DNA of 64,000 bases from Juglans regia (GCF_001411555.2 NC_049910.1:28181150-28245149), one strand, 5' to 3'; shown: positions 23,571 to 36,148, numbered from the stretch's first letter. Notes: generated by a model not told the origin, from the letters alone. Program-made: numbers and translations.

Positions 23571-24360
23571 GACTTGAGAAATCCTATTAATATTCCTTCT
23601 TTGAGTGGCATGTTGTTTTTGTCACCCATTTGTAGCTAATGTTGTTTTGCCCTTTGTTTCCATTTAAGATCCTCCTTAGCTAGAGTTCTGTCAATTTCAG
23701 TTTGCAGGTAGAAAACAGACTCTACATGATCTCCCCTACCTTCTTCTTGTAACTCACTAAGTCTTTTCATTTTCTGATTGACATCACCAAGAATTTTCCT
23801 CTTTGCTCTTAGATTCCACTACTTCAGAGTTGAACTGCAGTTGAGTAGTCTTTGATTCATAATGGTTGCAGGATCCTCTCCAAGAGCAACCTTCTACCAG
23901 GCCTCCTTTATGGTATTAGCACATCCATCCTTTAAGGAACATGCTGCCTCAAATTAAAACTGCTTTGAACTCTTTTATTTCCTAAAAGGATAAGTAATGG
24001 TGAATGGTCTGATTCCACAGTAGGTTCCACGTTACAGCTGGCTACCTAGTACAATAACTTCCATGCTGGATTGGCTAGTGCTTGATCTAGTTTTTCTTTT
24101 GTAAGGTTTTGAGCACTTCTATTGTTTTCCCAAGTGTATCTTGTTCCTATAGTCAGAAGTGATTTTAAGGAGCACCATTCAAGGGCCATTTGTTTTTAAG
24201 GCCTAGGACCACCTCCCACCTTATCAGCTTGACAGGTTATTTCATTAAAGTCACCATAGCAAAACCATGGAGTGGAGTCCATAGGTTTAAGGGACTTTAA
24301 GAATTCCCAGCTCATACTTCTTTTAGGAGTATCTGGATGGCCATAGAATCCTGTGAAGAG

Positions 24361-24573
24361 CTAGGTTTGTGCCATTTGATCATTTGTAACATGAGCATTG
24401 ATATGCCAACTTGAGTAGTTATAAATAACTACTTTAACAAGATTCTTCCACATTTGAACAAGTCCACCACTTCTACCTTTACTTTCTACCACCAAACAAG
24501 CATCAAATTTTAAAATTTTCCTAACCACTTCCACTCTTGCTTTTGAACATTTTGTTTCCATGAGAAAAATCAT
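24361..24573 (-). pseudogene. LINE endonuclease fragment
   Basis: An open stretch starting MIFLMETKCSKARVE matches the FLMETK motif of the APE-like endonuclease in plant L1 ORF2, followed by a GRSGGLVQMWK segment typical of the family (G.SGG...W). The remainder of the domain, including the C-terminal catalytic histidine region, is not in one frame. It belongs to the LINE running leftwards to 18,632. Confidence 0.75.
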
Positions 24574-24887
24574 ACTTGGATTATTGTCCTTAACTAGGAG
24601 GTTAAGGAAGTTAATTGTCCGAGGGTTCCCAAGCCCTCGACAGTTCTAACTTATGAGATTTATGGTTGTTGGCATGGCTTCAAGCAGCCTCTAACTAGAA
24701 GATATCATGGTTTTTGCGGCGGTTTTTTTTCCTGAGGTGGTGATTTCGTCTCAAATATCCTAGGGTGGTGCTTGACAATTCTTTGTTTCTCAGGGACTAA
24801 GTCAATCACAATCAAACACCATTATTTGTAGCGACTTGTCCTCGACGAAAATAATATGTGCAGCAATAGATTTGTTTATCTGGTAGT

Positions 24888-25083
24888 TTGTATGGTCGCC
24901 GAACTATTTATGATTTGTGGCGAGCAAGATTGGACGCAAAATGTAGTTGGCCATTATTTTCGGTGATTTTTTCTCGCCGCAAAATTGTAATGTGAAACAA
25001 CCGATTTGTTAATCTTGTAGTTATGTAGTTGCCGAAATAGTTATGATTAGCAGTGAGCAAGATTCGCTGTAAAATGTTGTTGG
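24888..25083. repeat. CACTA subterminal repeats (two blocks)
   Basis: 24,888-24,953 and 25,020-25,083 share TGCCGAA-TA-TTATGATT and GAGCAAGATT-G--GTAAAATGT-GTTGG in order, about 131 bp apart. Repeated subterminal motifs near a CACTA end are the usual binding sites of the element's own proteins. Confidence 0.55.
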
Positions 25084-25209
25084 GGATGCGAAATACTGGC
25101 AATGACTATTGTTGTCGACAAAGGTAATTTTATTGTGGCGATACAGTGTTGCTACAATTAATACACGTCGATTCCTTTAATTCCCCCGAGAACTATAATT
25201 TTATTGCGA

Positions 25210-26554
25210 CAAAGGTATATTGTGCTTGGCACGGTTTGCTACGGCAAGATTAAATCTATCGTTATATGTTGGCTATATAAGGGATTTTCAACCAAAATGA
25301 TTCGTATCACATTCAGTTTCAATTTATTTTTCTCTCTTTTTCTGTCTTCCCAAACCCGTAACCCTCTCTCATCTTTTCTCTGCATAATCGTAGTCGTCGC
25401 TCTCGCACCGTGACTCTGGCAGTTGTGCCGTAGCGTCGCCGTGACTATGAGTTTGCTCTAATCTCTCTTTCTCTCTCTTTCTCACTCTCTCCCTATAACT
25501 CTTACTCCACCCTCTCTCCCTCTGTTTTAGGCTTCCCCACCATCATCTCACCGTACCCAGCCCATTGTAGTGCACCATCTCCTATGGTAAGCTCTCTCCT
25601 CCGATATATTTGCTTCATCATTAAAACTTTTAGGCATATAATAATTCTACTAGTATATATTACTTGCAAAAAAAAAAATTCTGATTTGTATATATATATA
25701 TAAGTGTAGCTTTTCCTGTTAAACATGTTTAATTATTTACATATGTAAATAATTAAACATGTATGTAAATAATTGTATGCATATATGCTTTTGTATATAT
25801 TTAATTGTATGTATTTACATTGGTAAATAATTGTAAATATTTATGTAGTTTTTCCTATACAACTATATATAAGCGTCTATATAGTTGTATGTTAAACGAC
25901 ATAGCTTTTGCTGTTCATTTTTGTACCCACACTTTTCAACTATCCAATTTCGTGCTTGGATCAGATTTCTTCCCCAATCCCCACTACCCGCACGAGTATT
26001 TGCATGTTATAACATCAGAGAAGCACGACTGAACATTAGTCTTGATTTTGGTTCACATTGAAACAGAGGTTAAGGGGTTAACTTGACTAATGTGGGTAAT
26101 GTGTTAGTTTTTGTCAAAAAGATGGACTAAAAAGACCCAAATCCATCTAATTATGTCAGTTTGCCTTTGGGTGCACGAAGAACCATTATTTTTGAATTTT
26201 GAACGTGGCTTGTGATGGTTATATAAACCCCTTAGAAATCAATTCATTAATGTTTTCCAATGTTCACGATTTTTATATTCTGTTTCCCTATTTTACCAAT
26301 ACATAAACTGCAATATTCAGCATGCTTCCCAAATACAATGGTCCATGCATATTGATATGAGAGTGAATGTACCTTACTAAATGGATGTCAGTGGTTCTAA
26401 CATTACAAAATAATTTTTGAGGACATATACATAAATATGTTTGATACCATTTCCTTCTTCTGATCTTTGTTAATTAATCATTTTGATCAACATGCTTAAT
26501 TATATATTTTTATATGTGCTTGGTTGAAAAAGCCAAAAATCGATTGAGGCTCAA
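25210..26554. other. 5' non-coding part of the CACTA element
   Basis: No open frame with motifs. It contains pyrimidine-rich (25,440-25,530) and TA-rich (25,685-25,900) tracts between the subterminal repeats and the transposase start. Confidence 0.45.
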
Positions 26555-26872
26555 ATGGACAAGACTTGGATGCATGTGCCAAACAGGTTCACGTCACGTG
26601 AATATAATGAAAGGATTAATAATCTCCTGACAATGGCAAAAGCCCATGCACCTAGAAGAACTACCTTCAGGTGTCCATGTCGGAGATGCCATAATAACCT
26701 TTTCTTGCCAATCAATGAAGTCGAAGATCATCTATTCACGATAGGTATTGATCTAAGTTATACATATTGGATATTTCATGGGGAGGTTGAAAATTGCAGT
26801 GTGAATTCGTCAAACGTGATGAAGATACAATTAATGCATGTGAGAATTACGTTGATGATATGGATGAGATAA
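26555..26872 (+). pseudogene. CACTA transposase-associated domain
   Basis: Starts MDKTWMHVPNRFTSREYNE and continues with CPCRRCHN and a YTYWIFHGE end. This is the transposase-associated domain (Transpos_assoc): M-DK-WM start, CPC..C zinc-binding core and the W..HGE box. It is the N-terminus of the TNP2-type transposase, and a frame change follows the HGE box. Confidence 0.85.
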
Positions 26873-27079
26873 TAGATGACATGCAGGCTGGATCATTCAT
26901 GGACAGCGCAGGTGGGTACCATGGCACAACTTTGGAGCCTTCAATGAGTGAAGGGCAATCAAAAAATTTTCACCAATTGTTAAAGGATGTGAGACGTCCA
27001 CTTTATCCAAGTTGTCGAAATTTCTCAAAGCTTTCATTTATAGTAAAGTTGCTTCATATTAAAACAATTGGTGGGTAGA

Positions 27080-28600
27080 CTATCAAGTCATTTAACATGG
27101 TTTTACAATTGTTAAAAGTATCTTTTCCAGATATTGAGATACCAAACTCATACCACGAGGCCAAATGCTTGGAGTGTGGTTTGGGTTTTAGTTATGTCAA
27201 GATCGACGCATGCCCAAATGACTGCATGCTATTTTAGAAAGATGATGTAGACAAATAAGCTTGTTCTAAATGCAAGGAGTCAAGGTGGGTGTAAACGAGG
27301 GTGAAAAAGGGGAAGATTCCCCAAAATGTATTGCGATACCTTCCTCTTATACCAAGGTTACAAAGACTATTTATATCTAAGAACATAGCAACATCCATGA
27401 AATGGCATAGAGTACAATGAGTTGATGACCACAGTCTGTAAGGCATCTTGCTAATTCTAAAATCTGGAGGGAATTTGATAAAGACCACAGTTGGTTTGCA
27501 GAAGATGCTCGCAATGTTAGACTAGGTCTAGCCAGTGTTGGCATCAACTCGTTCAATAATATGAGCAAGCCTTATAGCATATGGCCAGTGATACTCGTGC
27601 CATACAACTTGCCCCCTTGGTTATGCATGAAAGATCCACATTTAATGTTGTCCATCCTCATTCCTAGCCCTAAAGCACCAAGAAATTATATCGATGTTTA
27701 TTTGCAACCATTAATGAATGCATTAGAAGAGTTATGGGAGGTCGGTATAGATACCTATGATGCATCAAAGTTTGACCACTTTCGCTTACATTCTGCACTT
27801 TTGTGGACCATAAATAATTTTCTTGCATATGCCAATCTTTTAGGCTAGAGCACCAAGGGAAAGTTGGCTTGCCCATTATGCAATGAGGAAACAAATTTCA
27901 TGTGGTCGAAAGATGGGAGAAAACATTGTTATATGGGTCATCGTCGTTTCTTGCCAACCACACAGTTGGAGAAAGAAAAAGGCTACATTCAATGATTACG
28001 AGGACCATCAGTTGGCTCCTCAAGAGCTAATGGGACATGATGTACTCCAACAACTTCAACAACATTGTAATGTAGAATTTGGCAAAAGTTTGTGAAAGAG
28101 AAGACATAGACCAGATGAATTGAATTGGACTAAACAAAATATATTCTTCCAATTACCTTACTGGTCAATGTGGCCTTTATGGCATAACCTCGATGTAATG
28201 CACATTGAAAACAACATATGTGAGAATGTCTTAGGAACTTTGATGGATATTGAAGGAAAAACTAAAGACATTGCTACTGCACGTAAGGATTTGATGGGAC
28301 TTGGATTAAGGAAGGAATTACATCTACAACTGTCAACTATTGGGTACTCCATGGTCCTTGGCTCCTACACCTTGGATTTAAATTAGAGGAGACGTTTCTG
28401 TGAATGGCTTGCAGCTACTAAGTTTCCAGATGGTTTTGCATGGAACATTTCTAGATGTGTTTCAGCTGGTGATGGAAAGATATCAGGAATGAAAAGTCTT
28501 GACTGTCACATCTTCATGCAAAGATTACTTCCAGCTGCAATTGGTGGGTTTTTTCGACTTGATATACGGCTTGCATTGACCTAGTTTAGTTCCTTCCTCA
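27080..28600 (+). pseudogene. CACTA TNP2-like transposase core, broken
   Basis: Pieces of the Transposase_21 domain are readable in different frames: YNLPPWLCMKDP and a LMNALEELWEVGIDTYDA segment (27,561-27,848), then the CPLCNEET zinc-knuckle and the H-RRFLP box (27,850-27,960), and WPLWHNLDVMHIENNICEN (28,150-28,215). In-frame stops at 27,846-27,848 and near 28,095 and frame shifts show decay. In an active element this domain cuts at the transposon ends. Confidence 0.8.
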
Positions 28601-28620
28601 AGGCTCTGTGCGCACGAACA

Positions 28621-29951
28621 TTGACATTAGAAGTATTGAAGCAACTACAATCCGACATTGCAATCATCCTATGCAAGCTTGAGATGATTTTCCCACTTGT
28701 CTTCTTTAATATAATGGTGCACCTCGCTATTCATTTACCCTGTGAGGCTTTCCTTATAGGGCCAGTACAATATAGGTGGATGTATCTTTTTGAACAATAT
28801 TTGAGAAAAGTCAAGCGTTATAGAAAAAATAAGGCTCGTCCGGAAGGGTTAATTGTTGAAGCCTATGTTTGTACTGAATGCTTGACATTCTGCTCCTTGT
28901 ATATCCATGATGTTGAGACTATATATAATTGGGATGATCGAAACAAGGATATAGATAAGGATACTGAATCTGAATCTTTCTCTATTTTCTCACAAAAGTT
29001 ACGACCTTTGGGCTCCCCTATCTCCAATCGATTTGAGCAGACTATACTTCCAAAGGCAAGTTGGACGTGCTCAATAATTGTCCAAAGATTGGCCAGTACC
29101 TTGAGTAAGTATGTTGTGAGACTCCATTAATTATGGCTCAATAATTACACATGATTTGCTACTCTTTATAACACTAATACTTTGTCTTTTTCATCTATAT
29201 GTAGGGAGCACTGTATGAGGTTGACATAAACATCCCTAGATAATGTAGTGTAGACATCAATTAGAATTTCCAACCTAGTTTCGTTGCCGAGTAGGTTACC
29301 TATAGAATCAAGGCCCATGGACAAATTCAAGAACTGTGCCTAGCAAATCTTGATGCTGTCTCTGACGACATATATGCACTCGCTTGTGGGCCAGACCCAT
29401 GGGTTGCTTCATATGGAGCTTGCATAATGAATGACACTAGATTCCACACAGTGGCTTGTGGAGAATATCGCCGAATCCAGAATAGTGGGGTGGTTGTTAA
29501 AGGGGAACACCAATCAAAGCCTATTGATTTCTACAGTGTTTTTCTTAACATCTTGCAATTACACTACATGGTTTGGCGTTGTGTATATTTGTTTAGATGT
29601 GACTAGTTCGATGTCGGTCATATGAAGAGAGGAATACGTGTTGGCCACCACATTACTAGTGTCAACACTTCTTGCAAATGGTATAATGATGAGTTATTCG
29701 CCTTTACCGATTAAGCAGCCCAAGTGTTATACCTTAAAGATATTAGTTTGGATGGTAATTGGTTTGTCGTTCAAAGGGTGACCAATAGAAACATGTATGA
29801 TTTTCCAACTATACCATTGGTCAATGATGATGACAATGAAGTGCAGAATATGGATTTTCCTGCTTTCCAAGAGAACGAAGCTGTCTACTCCGAAGTAGAA
29901 CTTGTGGACAATGCGTCTAGTACCACGCTTCCCTTCATAGATCTGACGTAG
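28621..29951 (+). pseudogene. CACTA transposase C-terminal domains (DUF4218/DUF4216)
   Basis: 28,621-29,130 keeps HLPCEAF and GPVQYRWMYLFEQYLRKVK and RPEGLIVEAYV, the DUF4218 pattern. 29,480-29,951 keeps in mixed frames a KPIDFYSV segment, a WFDVGH-type box and LYLKDISLDGNWFVVQ, the DUF4216 pattern. A further frame encodes an acidic end (LLDDDDFIDDDSDTNNDN) that stops at 30,118. Confidence 0.75.
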
Positions 29952-30568
29952 AATCATTCCATCTTGGTGCTGATACAAGTTTTAATGAGCCAATATCCCT
30001 TCTTGATGATGACGACTTCATTGATGATGACTCAGACACAAACAATGATAACCAAACTGGTAGAAGTGAAGATGTTCTAACAGCTAGTGAAATTTTCTCT
30101 GACAATGGTGTGCATTGAGACAATTATTTAATTTGCAAACTTTGTTCCATATTTAGTAGGAAATTAACATGCTACTCTGTTTTATAGATGCTTCCATTCC
30201 ATTTATTAATTAACGAAACACCTTAGGTAATGAGAACCGCTTCTAAGCGGTTCAGTCCGCTTTTCTCCAAATAACAGCCCTCCACTCACATGCTGCCACC
30301 TCAGAAATTACACCAAAACCAATCTACACTCGTTCACATGGGAGATTGGTAGAAAGCCACCCAACAAAGAAGATCTTAGTCCCTTCCCCTCTCTCTCGCT
30401 GTCTCTCTCATAACTTATTTCCCAAAGAATTTAAAGACCCCACTTACATATATAGTGCCTACATATATACATCCATAGATTGTGTTTTATTGACAAAGGG
30501 CATTAGTTGTGGCTACTACGAGGTTACCTTTAGATTTTGGAGCCTTCGCAAACTAGGCGGCTACATCC

Positions 30569-31105
30569 ACTTCAGCTGCGGACCACGCCGCCCCATATGA
30601 GCTCTCCCTTGGCTTCAATGCCGAACCTACTACAGTAGGTACCAACACCGTACCCACCTCTGGAATGTGGTCCGCTGCACCCTCCTGGCAAATCGATTAC
30701 GGCCTCGCTTCCACGGAGATGGGCATCGTGGGCCTGCGCAACCTCTTCATCGTCGCACCTGACTCATGTTTCCACTACTGCAACCGCCACCACCACCATT
30801 AGAATGACCCCATCATGTCCTATCCTCATTCCATCAACAACTCCAACCCCGCCACTGCACTTGGAGTGGGCGTCGGTGTGGGCATCATCCCTTTCCTCAT
30901 TGCTACTCCTTGCCTTGTGCCATCGAACCTCGGTGTCGACGATAAGAATAATATGCTGAGTAATAGGAATAGGGGTAGTGGAGGAATTTAGCTTTGGCAG
31001 AATAATCAACATGGGCATTATTTCAAGAAACCTACGATTCATGATCATGGTGGTTCTGAGAATCTGGTGGAACAAAAAAAGAGAGGTTTCGTGGCTGCGA
31101 AATAG
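30569..31105 (+). pseudogene. SHI/STY/LRP1-type transcription factor, N-terminal pseudogene
   Basis: A 179-codon frame with two internal TAG stops resembles the N-terminal, pre-zinc-finger part of LATERAL ROOT PRIMORDIUM 1-like (SHI RELATED SEQUENCE) proteins: a TEMGIVGLRNLFIVAP motif (the family usually has GMVGLRDVFVVAP), a histidine tract, a GVGVGVGIIPFLIATPCL segment (family GVGVIPLL.ATPC) and a LWQNNQH box. Both stops are CAG-to-TAG type changes. The RING-like zinc finger and IGGH domain that bind DNA and define the family are absent, and the frame ends at 31,105. It lies 450 bp after the CACTA transposase end on the same strand, so it may be a captured gene fragment. Family assignment is from memory of the motif and was not searched. 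Confidence 0.65.
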
Positions 31106-31734
31106 AAAGGAGAGGTTCCGTGCAGTGCATCCACAAGATTATTGTGGTAGATAGCTTACGTGTCAGTACATTTTTGGTGGGCTATTATTTGGGTAAAATA
31201 AGCTCGACCGGTCTGCAGGATTTTTCTTAGGTAATTTCCAGGTGAATGAGGCTAGGTGTGAAGTTCAAAATTCCTATTACACACGTCAAGGTGAACTATT
31301 GAATACATCATTTTCCCTAATAACTTCCCATCCATCATTAATTTTTGAAACCAAAAGTTGTAAATGGTGTTTGTGTAGGAGAAATGGGCAAAGAATCTTT
31401 ATATTGCATCTATTCGCTATTGTGTAGAATGTTTCATGAACTGCCAAAGATCTGTTGGGATGCCACTTATGTTACTTTGACCTCTCAGTTTCATGATCAA
31501 TGAATCTGCTCATAATATCAACTTCTCTCTCCTAGGAACTAAACATTTTGTCAAGGTAAATTTACTGATGTATGCTAAACTCTTATTTATTGCTGCCTTC
31601 ACCTAGCATCTGTTACAAACACCTGTGCACTATCTTTAAATTGAATCAAAATGCTTATGAGGCTTATTTTAACACATTTATCCACCTACAGTGGGAGTTA
31701 CTTTTACCTATCATTTCAAAGTTGGTATAGTTTT
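31106..31734. other. Intergenic, nothing recognised
   Basis: Non-coding stretch between the pseudogene and the TRIM element; one small open frame at 31,242-31,427 has no recognisable features. Confidence 0.4.
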
Positions 31735-32176
31735 TGTAACGTTCCAATGGAAGGCCCAAACTGCATGACCTGTACTCCGAAAGGACTAGTCAATGATACA
31801 ATTGGAGCCCCATTGGAATCTTATAAAGAGCAAGAACTTCTCATTCCCAAGCAATGTGGGATCTCATACACCACCTAGCCTTATCCATATCATATGGGGC
31901 ACAGTCTACCCCCTTTAAATTCTCGATGTCCTCATCGGGCCTGTTCATTATAGGTGGCATGGCTCAAGTCCCACATTTATGATTGAGATAGACTCTGATA
32001 CCATTTGTAACACCCCAATGGAAGGCCCAAACCATATGATCTATACTCCAAAAGGACTAGTCAATGATACAATTGGAGCCCAATTGGAACCTTATAAAGA
32101 GCAATAACTTCTCTTCCCAAGCAATGTGGGATCTCATACACCACCTACCCTTATCCATATCATATGGGATATCACA
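31735..32176 (-). mobile_element. Complete TRIM retrotransposon, 442 bp, TSD GTTTT
   Basis: Two LTRs of 169 and 171 bp (31,735-31,903 and 32,006-32,176), each TGTAAC...CACA, flank a 102-bp interior. Read on the minus strand, a TGGTATCAGAG primer binding site (31,993-32,003) lies two bases after the 5' LTR and a purine tract AAAGGGGG lies just before the 3' LTR. GTTTT occurs at 31,730-31,734 and 32,177-32,181. With no coding capacity it must be moved by proteins of another element. The LTRs still match well, with scattered differences. Confidence 0.95.
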
Positions 32177-32181
32177 GTTTT

Positions 32182-33133
32182 GAACAATAGTGTCACAGTT
32201 GAAGGCATGTGCACAGGGCATTCTAGTTCTTGATGGTATTTTGGGATGTACAACTATTATTTTGCTGTGGGCTTTGGACATTCTCAATTGTTCATCTTGT
32301 ACTTAATCCTCCTTTTTTTTTTTTTTTTTTTTGGTTCTCGATTTTAGACCTATAGATACATTCTGGGATGCCAAACTTTGACTTGAAAGAAAGCTATTGT
32401 ATACTTGGGACATCAGTTTGTAATGATCTCTTCATCTTTATTGTTCTTCATGCGATAATTTTATTACATACTTTTGTACCTTTCTTTCACCAATATGGTG
32501 CATAAGGTACATGGCTTGTGTAAGTATGTGAAGGTGATTTTTTTGGTCCGATACAAAAATCCAATAATTATGATGCTTTTTTGTTTCACTCTGTCATTTA
32601 TTAGTATTGGTTGTTATGTTTTAACATTATATGTGTTCCAGGCTTGATGATGGATATGTATTCATTCAAGCGAAGTGGAAAATGGTTTAGCACAAACTTG
32701 TGCAGAATCACATCCCCAAATTCAACACCCATGGAATGAAGAAGAACCAATATTGCAGTGGAGTTTAAAATTTGAATTGCCTTTACACGAAGACTTTGTG
32801 AGACACTGCAGCTTTTTCAATATTAGATGGATTTTTGTACAAAATGGATATGAGTACCATGATGTACATGGATGATAGCCCTCCGTGTTTCAACATAGAA
32901 GCGTTATGTATGAATTTGTTTTGTATCGATAGTGAGTTTTGAATTGTATAAATATGACTTTCTTTTGGATACCTATGCAGAGTTATGAGGGAAAAATGCT
33001 GATAAACTGACTATATGTACTATGATTAATTCATTGAGGATATCATAATAATGTACATATGCATATTGTAAGAACTAGCAAGTGTTCTACTTGCCTTGTT
33101 TTTTTATACAAAGGATAAATATGCTACTAATTA
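32182..33133. other. Intergenic, nothing recognised
   Basis: Contains a T-run at about 32,312-32,332 and an open frame at 32,675-32,875 without recognisable motifs. No gene can be supported. Confidence 0.4.
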
Positions 33134-33764
33134 GAGCATTCCCATCTGGTTCCCTAAATGAAATTTTTTCCTATAATTACACAAGCTAAATTTTAGAGAT
33201 TTGGTTAGAATCCACCCTAGATCCAAATCGTTATACTAGGAAAAATGTTTAGGGGATGAATAGCGGTTCCCTAAATATTGGGAATAACTATTCATCCCCT
33301 AAATCATTTTATATCAATATTATATTATAATAAATAAAATTTAATCATTTTATTTAAATCATCTAGACTTTTTGTCAACTCATATTTGTTATGGTTTTAC
33401 AAAATTATTTCAAACAATAACTTAAATAAATAAGAAAATAGCTTGTTTAAAAAATTAATGAAAGGAATATTTTCATATCCTATCAAGAAATAATTAATGT
33501 TTTTTTTTAAATATTAACTAGAGTAATAGTTCAAAACATATGTTCCAAGGTATTGAGTACTTAAGTTTGTAAAAAGAAGTGAGGAAAAAAAAGTAAAAAA
33601 AAAAGAAAGAGATAATATCTTTTTAATAGAATAGAGAAAAAAATATAGGGAATGAGATGTACGAACTTTATGAAAGATGAGTAAAATTTAGGAAATGATA
33701 ATAGGGAATGTGGTTTTTAGCTAAATTATAGAAAATTTAGAAGGAAATCGGATGGAAATGCTCT
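33134..33764. mobile_element. MITE-like element with GAGCATT terminal inverted repeats
   Basis: The left end GAGCATTCCCATCTGGTTCC is mirrored at the right end by the complement of GGAAATCGGATGGAAATGCTC (about 17 of 21 positions). The inside is AT-rich and has no coding. A second inverted block near 33,250-33,300 (GGGGATGAATAG / CTATTCATCCCC) forms a hairpin. Target duplication not resolved. Confidence 0.65.
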
Positions 33765-33951
33765 CACATGTGTGAGTAAGTCACCACAACCAGAACAAGT
33801 GTTCTCTAGCAAAGCTCTAAGAAAAATAATAAACTCACAACATTTTATACAACATTTTATACAATAATGTTTAAAAGGAGGGGTATTTTTGTAAAATACT
33901 TTATAAAACTAATATCATTTTACCAAAATACCCTTATTTTATAACATGTAT
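33765..33951. other. Spacer
   Basis: AT-rich spacer before the next LTR; contains a short tandem of ACATTTTATACA. Confidence 0.4.
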
Positions 33952-36135
33952 TGTAACACCCTGTATTTTAGTGTATTTTTAATGAATGAATTATTTTTAT
34001 TGATTCAAAATTTATTCTCTTGTTTTATAATTATTAAATTTTATTTGGGTTATTCTTAGGATTTTTAGTTTACGAAAAATTATTTTTTTGAGTGCTTCTT
34101 TAAATTAATTATGGTTGTGTTAAATTTCTTCTCGAATTTAATTAATTTATTATCGGGTTAAATTATTTATTTTAATTATTACCATTGTGTTCGAAATATT
34201 TTATTTCACTAGTTGTTTTAAAATCGTTTCTCTTGGATCATTTTTGTGACCCAAGATGTGAGGATTGGACTTCATTTCTTTCCCTACATTTTTCCTTTTT
34301 TTTTTTCCTTTTTTTTTTTCCTTTTTCTTTTTCTTCTTCTTTCCCTTCCCTCCCGCGCAACCCAGCCCCCCTCCCTCTCTCCCTCCTTCCGATCCTCCTC
34401 TCTCTCTAGCGCCGCCGTGAGCCTGTAGTGACCGACACCGCCCGTCCCACCGTCTTCCCCAGCTGTCGACGAAGCCACCCCTCCGATCTCAGCCTCCCTT
34501 GCGCCACCGTTAGCCTCCACGTGCACCCCAAAGCCGCGGTGTTCTTTGTACTCGCGCGCCGCCGTCGCGCCATCTCCGGCCACCATCTTCTCACTACTTC
34601 ATCCTCGACCTCTGAGCAACCCATTGGACCCAACCCCACCTCTGATCCATCACCGGTGAAGCACATCCAACTCCATTTTCGTTTTGGATATTTTTGGCCT
34701 TAAAACACCCATTGCGCCGCCACCCACAGCCAACCACCACCACCACTAGCTTCACTGACATCCCTAGGCCCTACCCTATCAATCTCGGGTCTTCGTTTGC
34801 ACCCGTTGAAAAGTGGATATCAGTGACCCACGGCCACAATGTATTTTATACTGTTCTGCAGCTGTTTTTCCACTTCTTGCACATCCGTGATCCTCCAGAA
34901 ATTATTATATAGTGTTGTAAGTATTTTCCAAAGAATTCTTATGAATTTAATGTATTTTTGCACTAACACATTATTACACTGTATTTAAATTGCTGATTGG
35001 TTTTGCCGGACTGAGTCCGAGGAGTACAAGGGTCGGATGGACTGAGGAACGGAGTTGATTGATTGGTTTTATTGGGATTGCTTGTTGATGGTCACTGATT
35101 AGTGTCGGTACATGTACATTTCATGATTTCATGCATGATCATGTTTGTAAAAGAAACTGGATTTTCGTGTATTGCATTCATGCTCATGTGGTATTGAAAA
35201 CTGGGTTTTCATGTGAAATTATTTGTTGGGTGCGTGTGTATCACGAACCCCAAGCCGAGATGGGTATTATCTCGGTGGAGCTACTCTGGTCACTCAGGAG
35301 CGTAATATACTGAGTGACGTCCCCTGGATTGTCGCCGGGCAACAATGGGATCGGACGAGAGGGTCTCGTGCCGACTCCGTGGTTCTTCTGCTGGTGGGGA
35401 CTAGAGGATGCTTGGCCACGTACGCGCTGGGCGCGGAACTGGGCCTCGCTCGTTGTGTAGTAGATATTTTACCACGAACGTGTTGGGCGTGGAAGTGGGC
35501 ATCGCTTCGAAGCCAGAGTGTGCAGATGACCCATATGGGAGATCATGGTGCATACGTTAAAAATGGACTATTTTCTGGAAAAATTGCATGTGTTAGATTT
35601 TGTGTAAACCATTTTCTGGGAAAATGTATTATGGATTATTTTTTCGCCAACTCAGATTTTGGCCTGTGTTGGAAATATTCATTTTCGGGAAAAATGATGT
35701 TTTTGAGGATATGCATATTTTATCATGTGCATGCATGTTGGTTGTATTAAATGCATTTTATTCTTGAGGATTGTTTGGTTTGTACTTACCTGTGGTACCA
35801 TGTTTGGTAACGCAGATTTTGATGCAGAGGAGGATGAGGGCGAGCTTGAGGAGACGGCTCCGCCCGACGAGTGATCTGGGATCACTTGCTTGACTACTTT
35901 ATTTTAATGCATTGAATTTTATTTTTAGATGACTGTATAACTACTAATTAAACTTCTACTGTTGTTTACATTGAATTTAAATTTTGGTACTTAGTTGACT
36001 AATCCGCTGCGTTATCTTGTACACTGTTGCATGTACACACACTTGGCACTTTTGTTGGGCTGTGTGACCGTGTTGTCACCATCCAGGCGTCTCGATCCCA
36101 GTGTTTTTATTTAAGGGGGGGTCGGGGGCGCCACA
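33952..36135 (+). repeat. 5' LTR of the gypsy element
   Basis: TGTAACACCCTG start, GGGGGCGCCACA end. It shares with the solo LTRs the T-rich U3 tract, the GCCGCC-rich segment (34,410-34,620), the CCACGGCCACA box (34,830), the GTAAGTATTTTCC segment (34,918), the palindrome cluster (35,568-35,698) and the GATCTGGGATCAC box (35,873). Confidence 0.9.
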
Positions 36136-36137
36136 GG

Positions 36138-36148
36138 TGGTATCAGAG
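36138..36148 (+). other. Primer binding site of the gypsy element
   Basis: TGGTATCAGAG begins two bases after the LTR. It matches the initiator tRNA-Met PBS of plant gypsy elements. Confidence 0.9.

Larger units (their letters stand above)
18632..24700 (-). mobile_element. LINE (L1-type non-LTR retrotransposon) remnant 2
   Basis: The minus strand carries, from right to left, endonuclease (24,361-24,573), reverse transcriptase (22,062-23,570), a degenerate zf-RVT/connector region (21,300-22,060) and RNase H (21,050-21,300 and 18,632-18,983). This is the ORF2 order of plant L1 elements. A 2.18-kb solo LTR with its own target duplication splits the RNase H. Stops and frame changes between endonuclease and RT show it is inactive. 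ORF1 was not identified. Confidence 0.85.
24817..30118 (+). mobile_element. CACTA (En/Spm) DNA transposon, decayed
   Basis: The plus strand carries the parts of a CACTA transposase in order: transposase-associated domain (26,555-26,872), TNP2-like transposase (27,080-28,600), DUF4218-like region (28,621-29,130), DUF4216-like region (29,400-29,951) and an acidic tail ending at 30,118. A degenerate start (CACCATTATTTGTAGCGAC near 24,817) and repeated subterminal blocks precede it. Frameshifts and stops throughout show it is inactive. The 3' terminus was not identified. Confidence 0.75.

Noticed and set aside
25200..25413. Small open frame with a hydrophobic stretch near the CACTA 5' region
   Set aside because: Lies in the non-coding 5' part of the transposon; the hydrophobicity comes from a CT-rich tract.
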